Source of the DNA: Spongospora subterranea
Lineage: Eukaryota > Endomyxa > Phytomyxea > Plasmodiophorida > Plasmodiophoridae
NCBI GenBank assembly: GCA_900404475.1
Contig: OUQQ01000006.1
Span: forward strand, 36,154 to 100,153
DNA length: 64,000 nucleotides
Direction of reading: 5' to 3'
Shown one piece after another: positions 52,694 through 64,000 of the stretch. The position numbers and the translations under genes are program-made. Under the pieces are notes generated by a model, which was not told the origin of the DNA, did not search any database, and saw only the letters and a list, made by a program, of their open reading frames with translations. Positions within the stretch are counted from its first letter, which is position 1; each line of letters begins with the position of its first letter.

Positions 52694-53913
52694 ATGTCAA
52701 TCGATACAATCGATGCCGACACTGTTCGCAGGACGAGACTTGGGCTGATTCCCCATCACAGCAGGGTCAATACCGGTCGGGTTTTGGTGTACTCCCTTGA
52801 ACAACAGAACACAATAGCGGCCGATGCATCGCTTCAAACGGCTAGGGCAGCGGTTAGGTGTATTTCCCATAACCGTTCCAAGAAATTCGCTCAAATCCCG
52901 GCGATTGACGAAAAGCAGAAGGGACGAAACCGGCAAGTCGAAAAATTCTTCCAGAAACAGGGGAAGATCAACGACGAGATTGTGGTAATAACAATAAACG
53001 GGTTTATGGAGTTAGATTGATCCGCTGCCTGTTGTTCAGAGACAATCGAGAGAAATTATGGCTCGAAAGACTGCTTTGAAGGAGAAATCGTTCCAGGACA
53101 TGTTGGATTACGCCGATATAGGGTCGAAACCAATCGAGGACATAGAAAGGTGGAATGAGCATGGTCATTCTCTGACATAGTTAATGACGACCTGTAGGTA
53201 TCTGGACGCGAAAGAGTTGGAAGAAGAAGAAAGGAAGGAGCAGCTATGTAAGGCATGGAATCAGACGGTATTCGACGCTATTCAATCTCAAATAGACAAA
53301 AGTATCCCGCTGTTTGCGCCAAATCAATACAGTCGTCTGATTGTTCGACGACAGATCTCGACGACCATTATTTCAGGAAAGTTGTCCACGTACGGCGTCA
53401 GCTCCATGATCAATACCTAAAAGCCGGCAAGACGAATGGTGGAGTATTTCTTGATATCGTTCACCAAGACGAATACGACCCATTCGTGTGGTTTCGATAT
53501 GACGCCGCATATCACGTGAACGGGATTCTAGACCCGCTAAAGCGCGATCTAATCGAGGTGGAAACATGGAGGTTTTCGGCTCAGTTGGGGGCTGACATGA
53601 TAGCAAACAGATTCAAAAAGAGAAAGAGCTGAACGAGAAGGTGAGGGGCCCGACAACCAACGAATCTGCACCGGAGCAGATTCACCCATGCCCCCGACTT
53701 GATGTGCGTCAATGGGGTAAAGGAAAGATTGAGGCCACACCTCATGGATATTTCTCCAACTTCATGGCCAATTCTGCCGCCAATGCGAGATTCAAACCAA
53801 GGGAATCCAATATCGTGTTTGATCATTTCCATATCTGTAAGGACCCTGAGATCGTCGCACGAGATTTTCCAGCCGGTGGTAAGAAGGTGAAAAAAAAGGG
53901 GTTAGCAATTTAG
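52694..53913 (+). CDS. FAM228-family protein
   Basis: Exons chain in frame across introns of 55 bp (after NDEIV), 48 bp (after IEDIE), about 65 bp (after KSIPL) and 32 bp (after VETW), to roughly 340 residues. Helical, Lys/Glu-rich sequence leads into the family core: KAWNQTVFDAIQSQIDK, RRQLHDQYLKAGKTNGGVFL and DEYDPFVW, matching 'WN..VF.PLQ..I' and 'KG.VFLE...PEEYDP' of animal FAM228A/B. The tail carries KIEATPHGYFSN and a basic FPAGGKKVKKKG. The biochemical role of FAM228 is not established. I recall a distribution linked to ciliated organisms, so co-occurrence with a CLAMP gene is of interest. The 5' end before about 52850 is less certain. Confidence 0.7.
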
Positions 53914-54247
53914 GTTCGGTATCTGATTTGGACTGGTTAGATGGCGAAGGGTCGTCAGGAAGCTAATTTCAGATTTACTGAATAAAACAGACAATCATCG
54001 CTGAGAATTATATCGTATCTAATATGTTTTTATTGTGGTTTAACTTATGTTGATAAACACCAATGAACCCGAATTCGTCTGATTTGATAATATTAGCGTC
54101 ACCTTGACCGAATATTGCATGAGTATAGTGATTAACACCAGAAGTGTTGACAGAATGGGACCTGGACCATTACAATTGAATCATAGAACATTTACAAGAG
54201 CGAATTTTAGCGATATTTACCAGGCTTGAGCTGTGTCCTGGTCAGAT
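53914..54247. other. Convergent 3' spacer
   Basis: AT-rich sequence between convergent genes; no ORF of note. Confidence 0.45.
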
Positions 54248-55992
54248 TTATAGGACCATAACGAAAAGCTGAACAAAACGGTCATTAGAGCTGACAGGTT
54301 GACGATTAGTCACCAGGGAATACTCCGATAGCCCCGACAACAGGAACAAATGCTGATGGTGATCGTACAGTATATCTCCAATAGAATTTACGAATGGATC
54401 CTTGGTCCCATTGATACTATGGCGATAGAGGGAGTCAGATGTGGCTGAAAACCCCCGATATGTCTATGTCTGACAATAGGCTCTTGCGAATATCGACTTG
54501 CATGATATCGCCATCGCCAAATCCTAGCAATATATAATGTGTCCCATATACACAATGGGAGTATAGCTGCAACTTTTGTGAGTCGATGAATAGCGACGCT
54601 TTTCTTAGCGATGCGCGAACGTCGAATTGAAACAATCGCCCATCGTCGGTGGTCAACGTGATTGCGGAATTATCTGGTAAAGTGAACGACAATCAGCAGA
54701 TGATGTTAAAACACAATAGCACATCCGACGTGCTCCCCATCTAACTGATCCAATGATATCATCTAATCGCACTGCCGATAAGGCACACGATTTTCTGGAA
54801 AGGTCGTTGATGCTAATGATCCGATCATACCCTAATCGGAGAATTGATTACAAAATCAGCACAATCGCCAACGGACGATATTCGATTACCGCCAGCTGCA
54901 AACGCTGAATCATTGGTCGGGTTGAAGGAAACCTCCCTAATTTCGTCAGTATGGGCCCACTTTAATTGACCTGTGAGCACAATTACCAACGACACACGAC
55001 GAATAAGGGCCAGAATCTCACAGTTCTCGCGAAGATTGTACAGGTCGTCGACGGTATAGAGAGTGGATTGTGTGCCATTAGCCACGAATACTCTATTGTT
55101 GCTTAGCCAATGAATTTCTTGTATGTGCTATAAAAAACCAATGAAAATGTGCAATAGCCGTGGGACGACAATGTTGTCAAATTACATTTTGGGTAGTCGT
55201 AATCCCTTGAAGGATCTGATCTGGATCGGGATTACTCGTTCTGTATAATGGGGTCGTATCCAACGCCATCAGCACGTGCTTGGTGGCGTTGGCAGTAGCG
55301 CTGCCGACCAGGACAATATTGGTGCCAGAGGGATCGGCGGCAGGACGACACAATGCCAGATTATTCTTCCGCCTTTTATCTATTGGTCCGCGTAAACAAT
55401 TTGATGACGATAAGTTAACACACAACCTGTGAGGACATGAGCTGAACACGCGCTCGAAAAACGACTCTCTTTGATACCAGATAGAACATTAAAATCATGG
55501 CCCTCCTGCACAAACGAGCGCAATCAGTAAATTTCGGCTGGGTGAACAATGTGGAAGATCTTACGATATAGCCACCAGCTTCAGAAGCGTCGCTACTCCA
55601 GACATTGATACCAGAGCAATAGAGCTCGCCAAGTTCAACTGCACAAAACAATATCAGGTAGAGATAACGATTCGACAACAGTTGATAAAACTTTTTGAAA
55701 ACGCAGAGGGCTTATTGGAATGATTCCCAGTGGGTTTCAAAGGGGGTAAATCATGAGGCACGAGCGACGGCGCCGGATAGAACTGGTAAGGGTTCGAGAA
55801 AGGATCAAACAAAGTTGGGAATGACGCCGACGTTAATCCATCAAAGGTGTCACCGAAAATACTATCGTCCTGTGATAAACCGAAACTTGGCCGATCGAAC
55901 TGCTCCGCATCCATATTTAGGGTCTCAACCAAGACGTTGTCCATCGTCGTCGATGACGTCGAAGGGTTTCGAGGTGAATTCATCTGCGACAT
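54248..55992 (-). CDS. WD40-repeat protein, unidentified
   Basis: From the ATG at 55992 a first exon encodes a Ser/Asp/Pro-rich, probably disordered segment (FGLSQDDSIFGDTFDGLTSA). Later exons give beta-propeller-type sequence: LGELYCSGINVWSSDAS, GTNIVLVGSATANATKHVLM, a blade with HTDEIREVSFNPTNDSAFAA, AITLTTDDGRLFQFDVR, YILLGFGDGDIMQVDIR, DSLYRHSINGTKDPF and HLFLLSGLSEYSLVTN. About 450 residues in all. The exon joins near 55430, 55120, 54760 and 54450 were not all resolved. I do not recognise the subfamily. Confidence 0.6.
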
Positions 55993-56301
55993 GCACCTCG
56001 ACACGAACCTTCGCTGAAGTGAACAACTGCACCAAACACCGTATTGTGAAAGAGACTAAAAGAGCAATCCGCCTTTTGCGGGAGTATATCTGGAATGGAG
56101 ATGGTTCCGCCAGGACCCAAACGGAAACCTAAGCCTGTTCCTTGATGCGATGGCGCTCGGCCTTAATCCAGAAGTGGACCCACGATGTACGGTGCGATTG
56201 GATCCACAAACAGTAATAGATGAGGGGAATGATGGGTTTGACTACATCGGATCGATCCAACAGTACCTCATATCGAACTGGTTTTTATGCAAAAACGACC
56301 A
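55993..56301. other. Short spacer
   Basis: Between the WD40 gene 5' end and the MAPR-ankyrin gene 3' end; nothing recognised. Confidence 0.45.
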
Positions 56302-57369
56302 TCAGGCACCAAAAGCAGGGAGGAGAACCTCTTGGAGGATTTCGACACAATCTTGATGTTGGAATCTCTGAGCCATCTCGAGCGGGGTCTCGTTATCGTA
56401 TAATGGAGCGAGCGCGCTCGGATCAGCACCGGATTTAAGGAATAAAAAAATCAAGGAGGGGCGATCGGATTCAACGAGCTTGTGAAGTGGAGAAAGATTG
56501 GTCCGGCTACACCTCTGGTTCGGATCGGCTCCTTGTTCGATCAGCTTCTGAACGAGATCGTCGTCCCCGATGTCAATCGCTCTGTGCAGATCGGAGACCG
56601 CCTCCAGTGACGGAAATGATGCGGTTAGGGAATTGGAATGGATTCCATCAATAACAACCCCAGCACACGGATAACGAATGGTGAACTCAGCAATGATCAT
56701 GTCCAGGTGCACAATGTCCTCGAAACTGGGAGAGATCGCAATCACTCCTGGGTCCTGCCGATTTCTGGCCAATACCAATCCCCCTTCGCGTCCTAATAAA
56801 CCATGGTCGCGTCCATTACCGCCAAATCGTGATGGATCAGAGGATACGTCAAAAACGATTCCGCCGACTGCGACCAGCTGTCTATCGTCGATGTGATAAG
56901 CAACTGTTAGACCATCTGAGGTGAATAATTCAGGAACCGCAAGAGATAATGGGGATGATGAAGAATTAGGTAATGGAGGATGATGAAGGGTTGGCATCCG
57001 GATCAGATTAGCAACATGATCGTGGGCTAACGCGAACCGCTGCTCGAACCGATCCAGATCGCCCAATTCCGAGCTGGAGATCGATGCGATGGAATTGTTA
57101 AACAACGATGGGTCCAACCTTCTTCTAGCAATGGCTAATGAGATATCATGACCGGCCATGGTCGACAATGGCCCATTCCATCCATATAATAATTCGTGTT
57201 TTGACACATCGAACACTCGACCGTTGACTGATATGTAGATGGTCTCGGGCCCGACGAACTTGGACAGCTCCTCAACGGTGATGACTGGAAGTGATGGTCG
57301 ACGCCTACAACTCTCCACGATCTGATAAAGCCAGACCACGAGTGACTTGATAATAACTAACGCCGCCAT
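56302..57369 (-). CDS. Membrane-anchored double MAPR (cytochrome b5-like) protein with ankyrin repeats
   Basis: Intronless, about 355 residues from the ATG at 57369. A single N-terminal hydrophobic span (LVIIKSLVVWLYQIV) and an RRR stop-transfer are followed by a MAPR-type heme-binding domain: ITVEELSKFVGPETIYISVN, GRVFDVSKHELLYGWNGPLS and MAGHDISLAIA, paralleling PGRMC1/neudesin. A second, more diverged copy follows (AYHIDDRQLVAVGGIVFDVS, RFGGNGRDHGLLGREGGLVL), and the C-terminus has ankyrin repeats (DLHRAIDIGDDDLVQKLIEQ, LSPLHKLVESDRPSLIFLFL, TPLEMAQRFQHQDCVEILQE). MAPR proteins bind heme and regulate cytochrome P450 and sterol enzymes at the ER. The heme-ligating Tyr of PGRMC1 corresponds to the YGWNGP region in copy one; copy two has lost it. 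I know no described protein with this combination. Confidence 0.78.
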   Translation of the reverse strand: MAALVIIKSLVVWLYQIVESCRRRPSLPVITVEELSKFVGPETIYISVNGRVFDVSKHELLYGWNGPLSTMAGHDISLAIARRRLDPSLFNNSIASISSSELGDLDRFEQRFALAHDHVANLIRMPTLHHPPLPNSSSSPLSLAVPELFTSDGLTVAYHIDDRQLVAVGGIVFDVSSDPSRFGGNGRDHGLLGREGGLVLARNRQDPGVIAISPSFEDIVHLDMIIAEFTIRYPCAGVVIDGIHSNSLTASFPSLEAVSDLHRAIDIGDDDLVQKLIEQGADPNQRCSRTNLSPLHKLVESDRPSLIFLFLKSGADPSALAPLYDNETPLEMAQRFQHQDCVEILQEVLLPAFGA

Positions 57370-57489
57370 TAAACACTCCGTCAATAAGGGAGAGAAGTGC
57401 TGTTATTAGTTATGACCCCAATCATACCATATTGGTGGTCAAGTGCCTAATAACCCCAAGGGAATGATATAGCAGATAACCCCAAAGAG

Positions 57490-57720
57490 AGAGAGGGGTC
57501 GTGTTATCACAAATATAGTGTATCATAACAGGGTTGAGAGGTCATGTTATGACAGATAAAAGACAGATAAAGACTATCATGAGCAGTGGAGAGAGGTCAT
57601 GTTATGACAGATAAGAGACTGATACAGAGTAACATGAACAATTGAGAGAGGTCATGTTATGACAGATAAGAGACCCATACAGAGTATCATGAACAACTGG
57701 AGAGAGGTCATGCTATAACT
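57490..57720. repeat. Tandem repeat, 55-56 bp unit, about four copies
   Basis: GAGAGGTCATGTTATGACAG followed by ATAAGAGAC-type sequence and ACAGAGTATCATGAACA recurs with GTCATG at 57541, 57596, 57651 and 57707, plus a degenerate copy near 57497. Noncoding, in the upstream region of the MAPR-ankyrin gene. Each unit contains GTCATGTTATGAC, an internal palindrome. Confidence 0.85.
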
Positions 57721-57960
57721 GATAACCCTATCATACAAATGACGGGAACAGGCGGTGAATTATGGCATATGACCCCATATATACATATCATAATAAGCAA
57801 GAAAGACTCAAGAAAGGTAAAGTTCTGACAGGTAACCTCACATGTGATATAACGGGTGAGGGCGCTATTATTGTACCAGATACCCACAATTACGGTATAT
57901 CAGATTGAGGAGAGACTACACCTTCCAGTAGATATTACACCGAATAAAATTGAAAACAGA

Positions 57961-58487
57961 TTAAATAGGTTTAGGCTTCATAAAGTTTCCGCGTTGGTTA
58001 TCTTGAGGATGTTGGTGAGTTCTGGATTTCTTCTTTGGCATATTATCTAGGTTGGAGTGATCTCTTCGATCGTCAATCAAAGTCTGGAATCGCGATGCCA
58101 TTTCTCTATCGGATATATCGGCTTTTGCTGATAATTGTTGCTGTACGACAGCTTTGCAGGAACTGGTGGCGTCTTCAACTGCAGGATTAAAATTATTAAA
58201 CGAACGCCGCGAAGGGACAAAAGGTACATCCATCGTAACTTCTTTCGCTTCATCGGATTCCAGCAAAGACGGTAATAACACCCTGTTTAGCGTTGTAAAA
58301 TTTAAAACCCAAAAAAAAAGGAAACATCTGTATAATACCATTGCGATTTCAGAAGCGCCTTCGACTGATCGCTTGCAAGACGCTTCCGCAAAAGCGATTC
58401 GTCTTTTCTCCTCATGAATTTCATTGAAGTGACACGAGACGATAGCACAGGAGGTCGTTCTTTATCGGTCTCATGGTTGGATGCCAT
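57961..58487 (-). CDS. MPHOSPH6: M-phase phosphoprotein 6 homologue (MPP6), exosome cofactor
   Basis: Two or three exons from the ATG at 58487, about 150 residues. Family landmarks appear in order: LSSRVTSMKFMRRKDESLLR (human: LSKNLLRMKFMQRGLDSE), KSQW at the first splice, SRRSFNNFNPAVE (human: GRMSFRGFNPEVE), DISDREMASRFQTLIDD (human: DVSDEEMARRYETLVG), RDHSN and the C-terminal GNFMKPKP. MPP6 links the nuclear exosome to the MTR4 helicase and takes part in 5.8S rRNA 3' maturation. The intron (about 55 bp) follows the codon for Gln of KSQW, and the frame continues WVLLPSLLESDEAKEV. Confidence 0.85.
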
Positions 58488-58708
58488 TTTGACACCGCTC
58501 CGCTCCACCGCATATCACTTCTCGCCGATAAACCCCCTAAAAACTCCGACTCCGCAATTTCCCGTCTGCCCGCCCGGCCAGAAAAGAAATGTCAATCACT
58601 CTTGTCACATGGCTGGTTTGATGATGTTTTTGAACGACAAGGTTTGCTTCTGAGACGTCGGAAAACTTAGCGGTAGGGAAAATGGCAACACATATATATT
58701 AACAAAAA

Positions 58709-59949
58709 TTATGCGAGACCTGCACCAATAAGGTCAACGTCTGGCATCATTCTCATGTCCCAATACAAAACACGCCCATCGATACCGCACGTACTGAATT
58801 CTACTGCGAAGTTTTGGTTGTGGTCGGCCCAGAAAGTGGCCAAGCCATTGATTGAGTTTTGATGACGGGATTTCAGTGTTCCATCGGACTCAGAAGAGTC
58901 GGCCCCGAAACTGATGCCCATTCGTGAAGAAGCATCGAACAGGTTACGTGCATTGGAGAAGCTGGATGCGGCTTTGCCTTTTGAACTTGGGGTTCCAACC
59001 ATCTTATCAAGGACGGCATGAAACTCAAAAGCTGGATCAGCTTCGCCGCCCCTGTTGATGAAGAGTATCGGGTGCGCGTCATATCCAGCAAAGATTACTG
59101 CATCATTGGAAAGGAATGTCACTGCACAAAATGGCAAGAAGGCAATTTGCATTGACTTGCAAATAGGAGCTTCGCCGGCAAAAATCTGGACAAAATGAAC
59201 ACTGGCGTCATGTGAAGCGAACGCAAGACGGTATCCATCGGGTGACCACGCAACGCTTTCTACCCAACCCTGGGCATCGAATTCCGCAAGTTGAGACCCA
59301 AAACGTGTTTGATTAGGAAAAGTGGCCGCCCATGCTTCGTTATCATCATCAATATCGACATCTTCGATGAACGCAGAAAATATTCGGCACTTGAAATCAC
59401 TGCTTCCGGTTACGATGAACTTATTGTTTCGATTCCAGTCCAAAGCCAATACTGTCGACTTATGCTTTTTGATAGTCTTACTGACCCACCAATCATTGCC
59501 TTGCTCGTAATGACAAACAGGCACCACTTTGGCGCCACTCGTGACAGCGAACTTCTTCCCTGAAGGGGACCACTTCACTGAAGTTGCGGCTCTATTGATT
59601 CGAAGGATGACCAATGTTGGCGACCAAACTCCATCAGTGAACTTCCAAACATATGAATTTCTGTCGTGACCGCAAGTGACTATGTAGTTCGTGGATGGAC
59701 ACCAATCCAGCCCGGACACTAGCGAGTCGTGCTTTGTCAACAATGTCAGTAAAAAAAAATAGGCATCTGTGCTGTTCATACCTCCTTCAACACATGTAGC
59801 AAAGTCCACGATGATGCATCCCGACCGGAGACAGCATAAATATGAACATCGCTGCTGTTGGGGCAAACGGCAATTTGAGTCCTGTCGTGATTCCAAGCCA
59901 TGCATGTTATAGCTTTAGCTAAAGGTTTGTCCTCTGATGCTTGTGCCAT
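58709..59949 (-). CDS. ARPC1: Actin-related protein 2/3 complex subunit 1 (ARPC1)
   Basis: The p40 WD40 subunit of Arp2/3, which nucleates branched actin. Two exons: ATG at 59949, intron of 50 bp after LLHVLKE, then one long exon. Typical ARPC1 sequence: [136 protein letters not shown], the insert loop before [11 protein letters not shown], and [13 protein letters not shown]. Length (about 397 residues) is normal for the family. Confidence 0.96.
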
Positions 59950-60317
59950 GGATTTATTGGTGGAACTAGCCCGAAGAAGACGAAAACCACAATGTTTGGG
60001 TAATGGTGGCTAGGTACGTCTTGCACTGACGTGGTAGGCTGGTAGCGCACCACTATGACTGCAACGTGTTCAGTAACTCAGGGGCAAACCAACAGTTGCG
60101 TTCTGAGTCAAAAATAGCGCCATGCCGCGCATGGAACATTGAAGTTGAAAAAATGTTGTGGCGAAATAAGACTCCCTCTCTAATGCCATGTTCCAATGGA
60201 CTTAGGCCGGGACCGCACCCTGAGACACACCTCCATAGACCACAATTTCGAGGACTGGGGTGGTTGGTCGCTTCTGCAGATATTTTTTGTGGAAGGCAGA
60301 GATCTTATTTTTTGTGA

Positions 60318-62160
<1,843 letters not shown>

Positions 62161-62774
62161 GCGCCTAATACCTAACGCCCGCATTCCATGCAAGGTTGCC
62201 CGATCATGGATAGGATACTATCCCATGGTTTTCCCGAAAATTGGGGCCAAACCTATGTCAGTTCCAGTATTTGATCGCAGCGATGCCGATGCATCCGAGT
62301 GCAAATATAAAACCCAGACGTTGCTGGGTTGCGAAGCAAGAAACCCATGGCCGTTGACGAACAGCCAATAAAAACATAGACCTTTCCGTTTACATGTATA
62401 AATCCGCATCAGACGTCGAATGCTCAGCAAACGATTGAGTCGCCGTTTCCCTTCTCGGCTTTCCTCGTCCATACTTCATTTGTATTTATCTATCTCGTCT
62501 TTAGCGTTGTGTACTTCTCTATAAAATCAGCGTTAGTATTAGTACACGAAGTATCGTTAATAGAGCCCATGGTCGGAGGGCAACAGTCATGTCATGAAGA
62601 TGTGAACGTCCAGCTGAGTGGTACGGGGGGCTACGTTACAGTACAGTTGTAACTGAGTACCGTAGACTGTAAGTGAGTGTAACACCCAATGCGACCACTC
62701 CAATTTCGCATATTCTTTACTTAAATAACCTCCTTCGCTCCGGTCTTCTTCGTCACTTGTTTATCAGCTCGTCA
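62161..62774. other. Spacer with possible tiny membrane-protein gene
   Basis: On the minus strand, a basic/charged peptide from about 62475 (frame starting MKYGRGKPRRETATQ) and, separated by a possible intron, a hydrophobic end (QRLGFIFALGCIGIAAIKYW) could form a small tail-anchored protein, but the splice phase does not fit exactly. The rest (62480-62774) contains GTACAGT-type microrepeats and the CTH promoter. Confidence 0.3.

Positions 62775-64000
<1,226 letters not shown>

Noticed and set aside
57490..57720. CRISPR or telomeric repeat
   Set aside because: Contiguous 55-bp units without unique spacers, internal to the sequence, with no telomere-type short motif.
62218..62472. Minus-strand tail-anchored small protein gene
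   Set aside because: The two plausible halves do not join in frame at the only visible GT-AG pair; listed only as a possibility in the spacer.

Overview
This is nuclear DNA of a small-genome unicellular eukaryote. Almost every recognisable gene is split by very short GT-AG introns (mostly 45-65 bp, a few 32-85 bp), exons rejoin exactly in frame against known families, genes are packed on both strands with 40-500 bp between them, and one Pol III tRNA with an 8-T terminator is present. The gene set (Arp2/3 subunit ARPC1, a WH2 protein, ERO1, METTL16, MPP6, mitochondrial IF3, a C1a-32/CLAMP-type axonemal protein, a FAM228-type protein) suggests a mitochondriate protist with an actin cytoskeleton and probably a flagellum. 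I cannot name the species. Codon use is standard (TAA, TAG and TGA all act as stops).

Layout. 0-2.1 kb: IMP dehydrogenase (minus, runs off the left edge). 2.7-13.6 kb: a mobile-element-rich block with a non-LTR gag-like ORF1 remnant, a fold-back hairpin, a small ankyrin gene, a decayed Ty3/Gypsy integrase, several copies of a Ulp1-like protease fragment, an intact CRESS-DNA-virus-type Rep gene with a hairpin and iteron-like repeats in front of it, and a pogo/Tigger-type transposase remnant. 13.9-27.6 kb: housekeeping genes (CUE-Smr endonuclease of the Cue2/N4BP2 type, membrane-anchored GH3 glycosidase, ERO1, IQ-motif protein, CLAMP protein, a two-TM protein, a sodium/solute symporter). 27.8-30.9 kb: tRNA-Arg, a MITE, a second fold-back repeat and then sequence without a confident gene. 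30.9-33.3 kb: a secreted Asn-rich decapeptide-repeat protein broken by a 531-N gap. 33.5-64 kb: dense conserved genes (BRAP, IF3, AAMP/SQT1, METTL16, a RING-TM protein, WH2 protein, FAAP100-like protein, GH20 hexosaminidase, FAM228, two WD40-type proteins, a MAPR-MAPR-ankyrin fusion, MPP6, ARPC1 and the 5' part of cystathionine gamma-lyase at the right edge).

How genes relate. ARPC1 and the Pro-rich WH2 protein belong to branched-actin assembly. GH3 and GH20 enzymes with signal peptides, ERO1 and the Asn-rich protein point to an active secretory route. The IQ protein and the CLAMP protein are divergently transcribed from one short spacer, and FAM228 is divergent from GH20. IF3 and AAMP converge with only 42 bp between stops. 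The most unusual items are the intact Rep gene with origin-like flanks, the Asn-rich pentad-periodic secreted protein, the double-MAPR ankyrin fusion and the FAAP100-like protein. Two single-N positions (7041, 9382) sit exactly between near-identical copies and look like unmerged contig overlaps, so copy numbers in 6.7-9.9 kb should be treated with caution.
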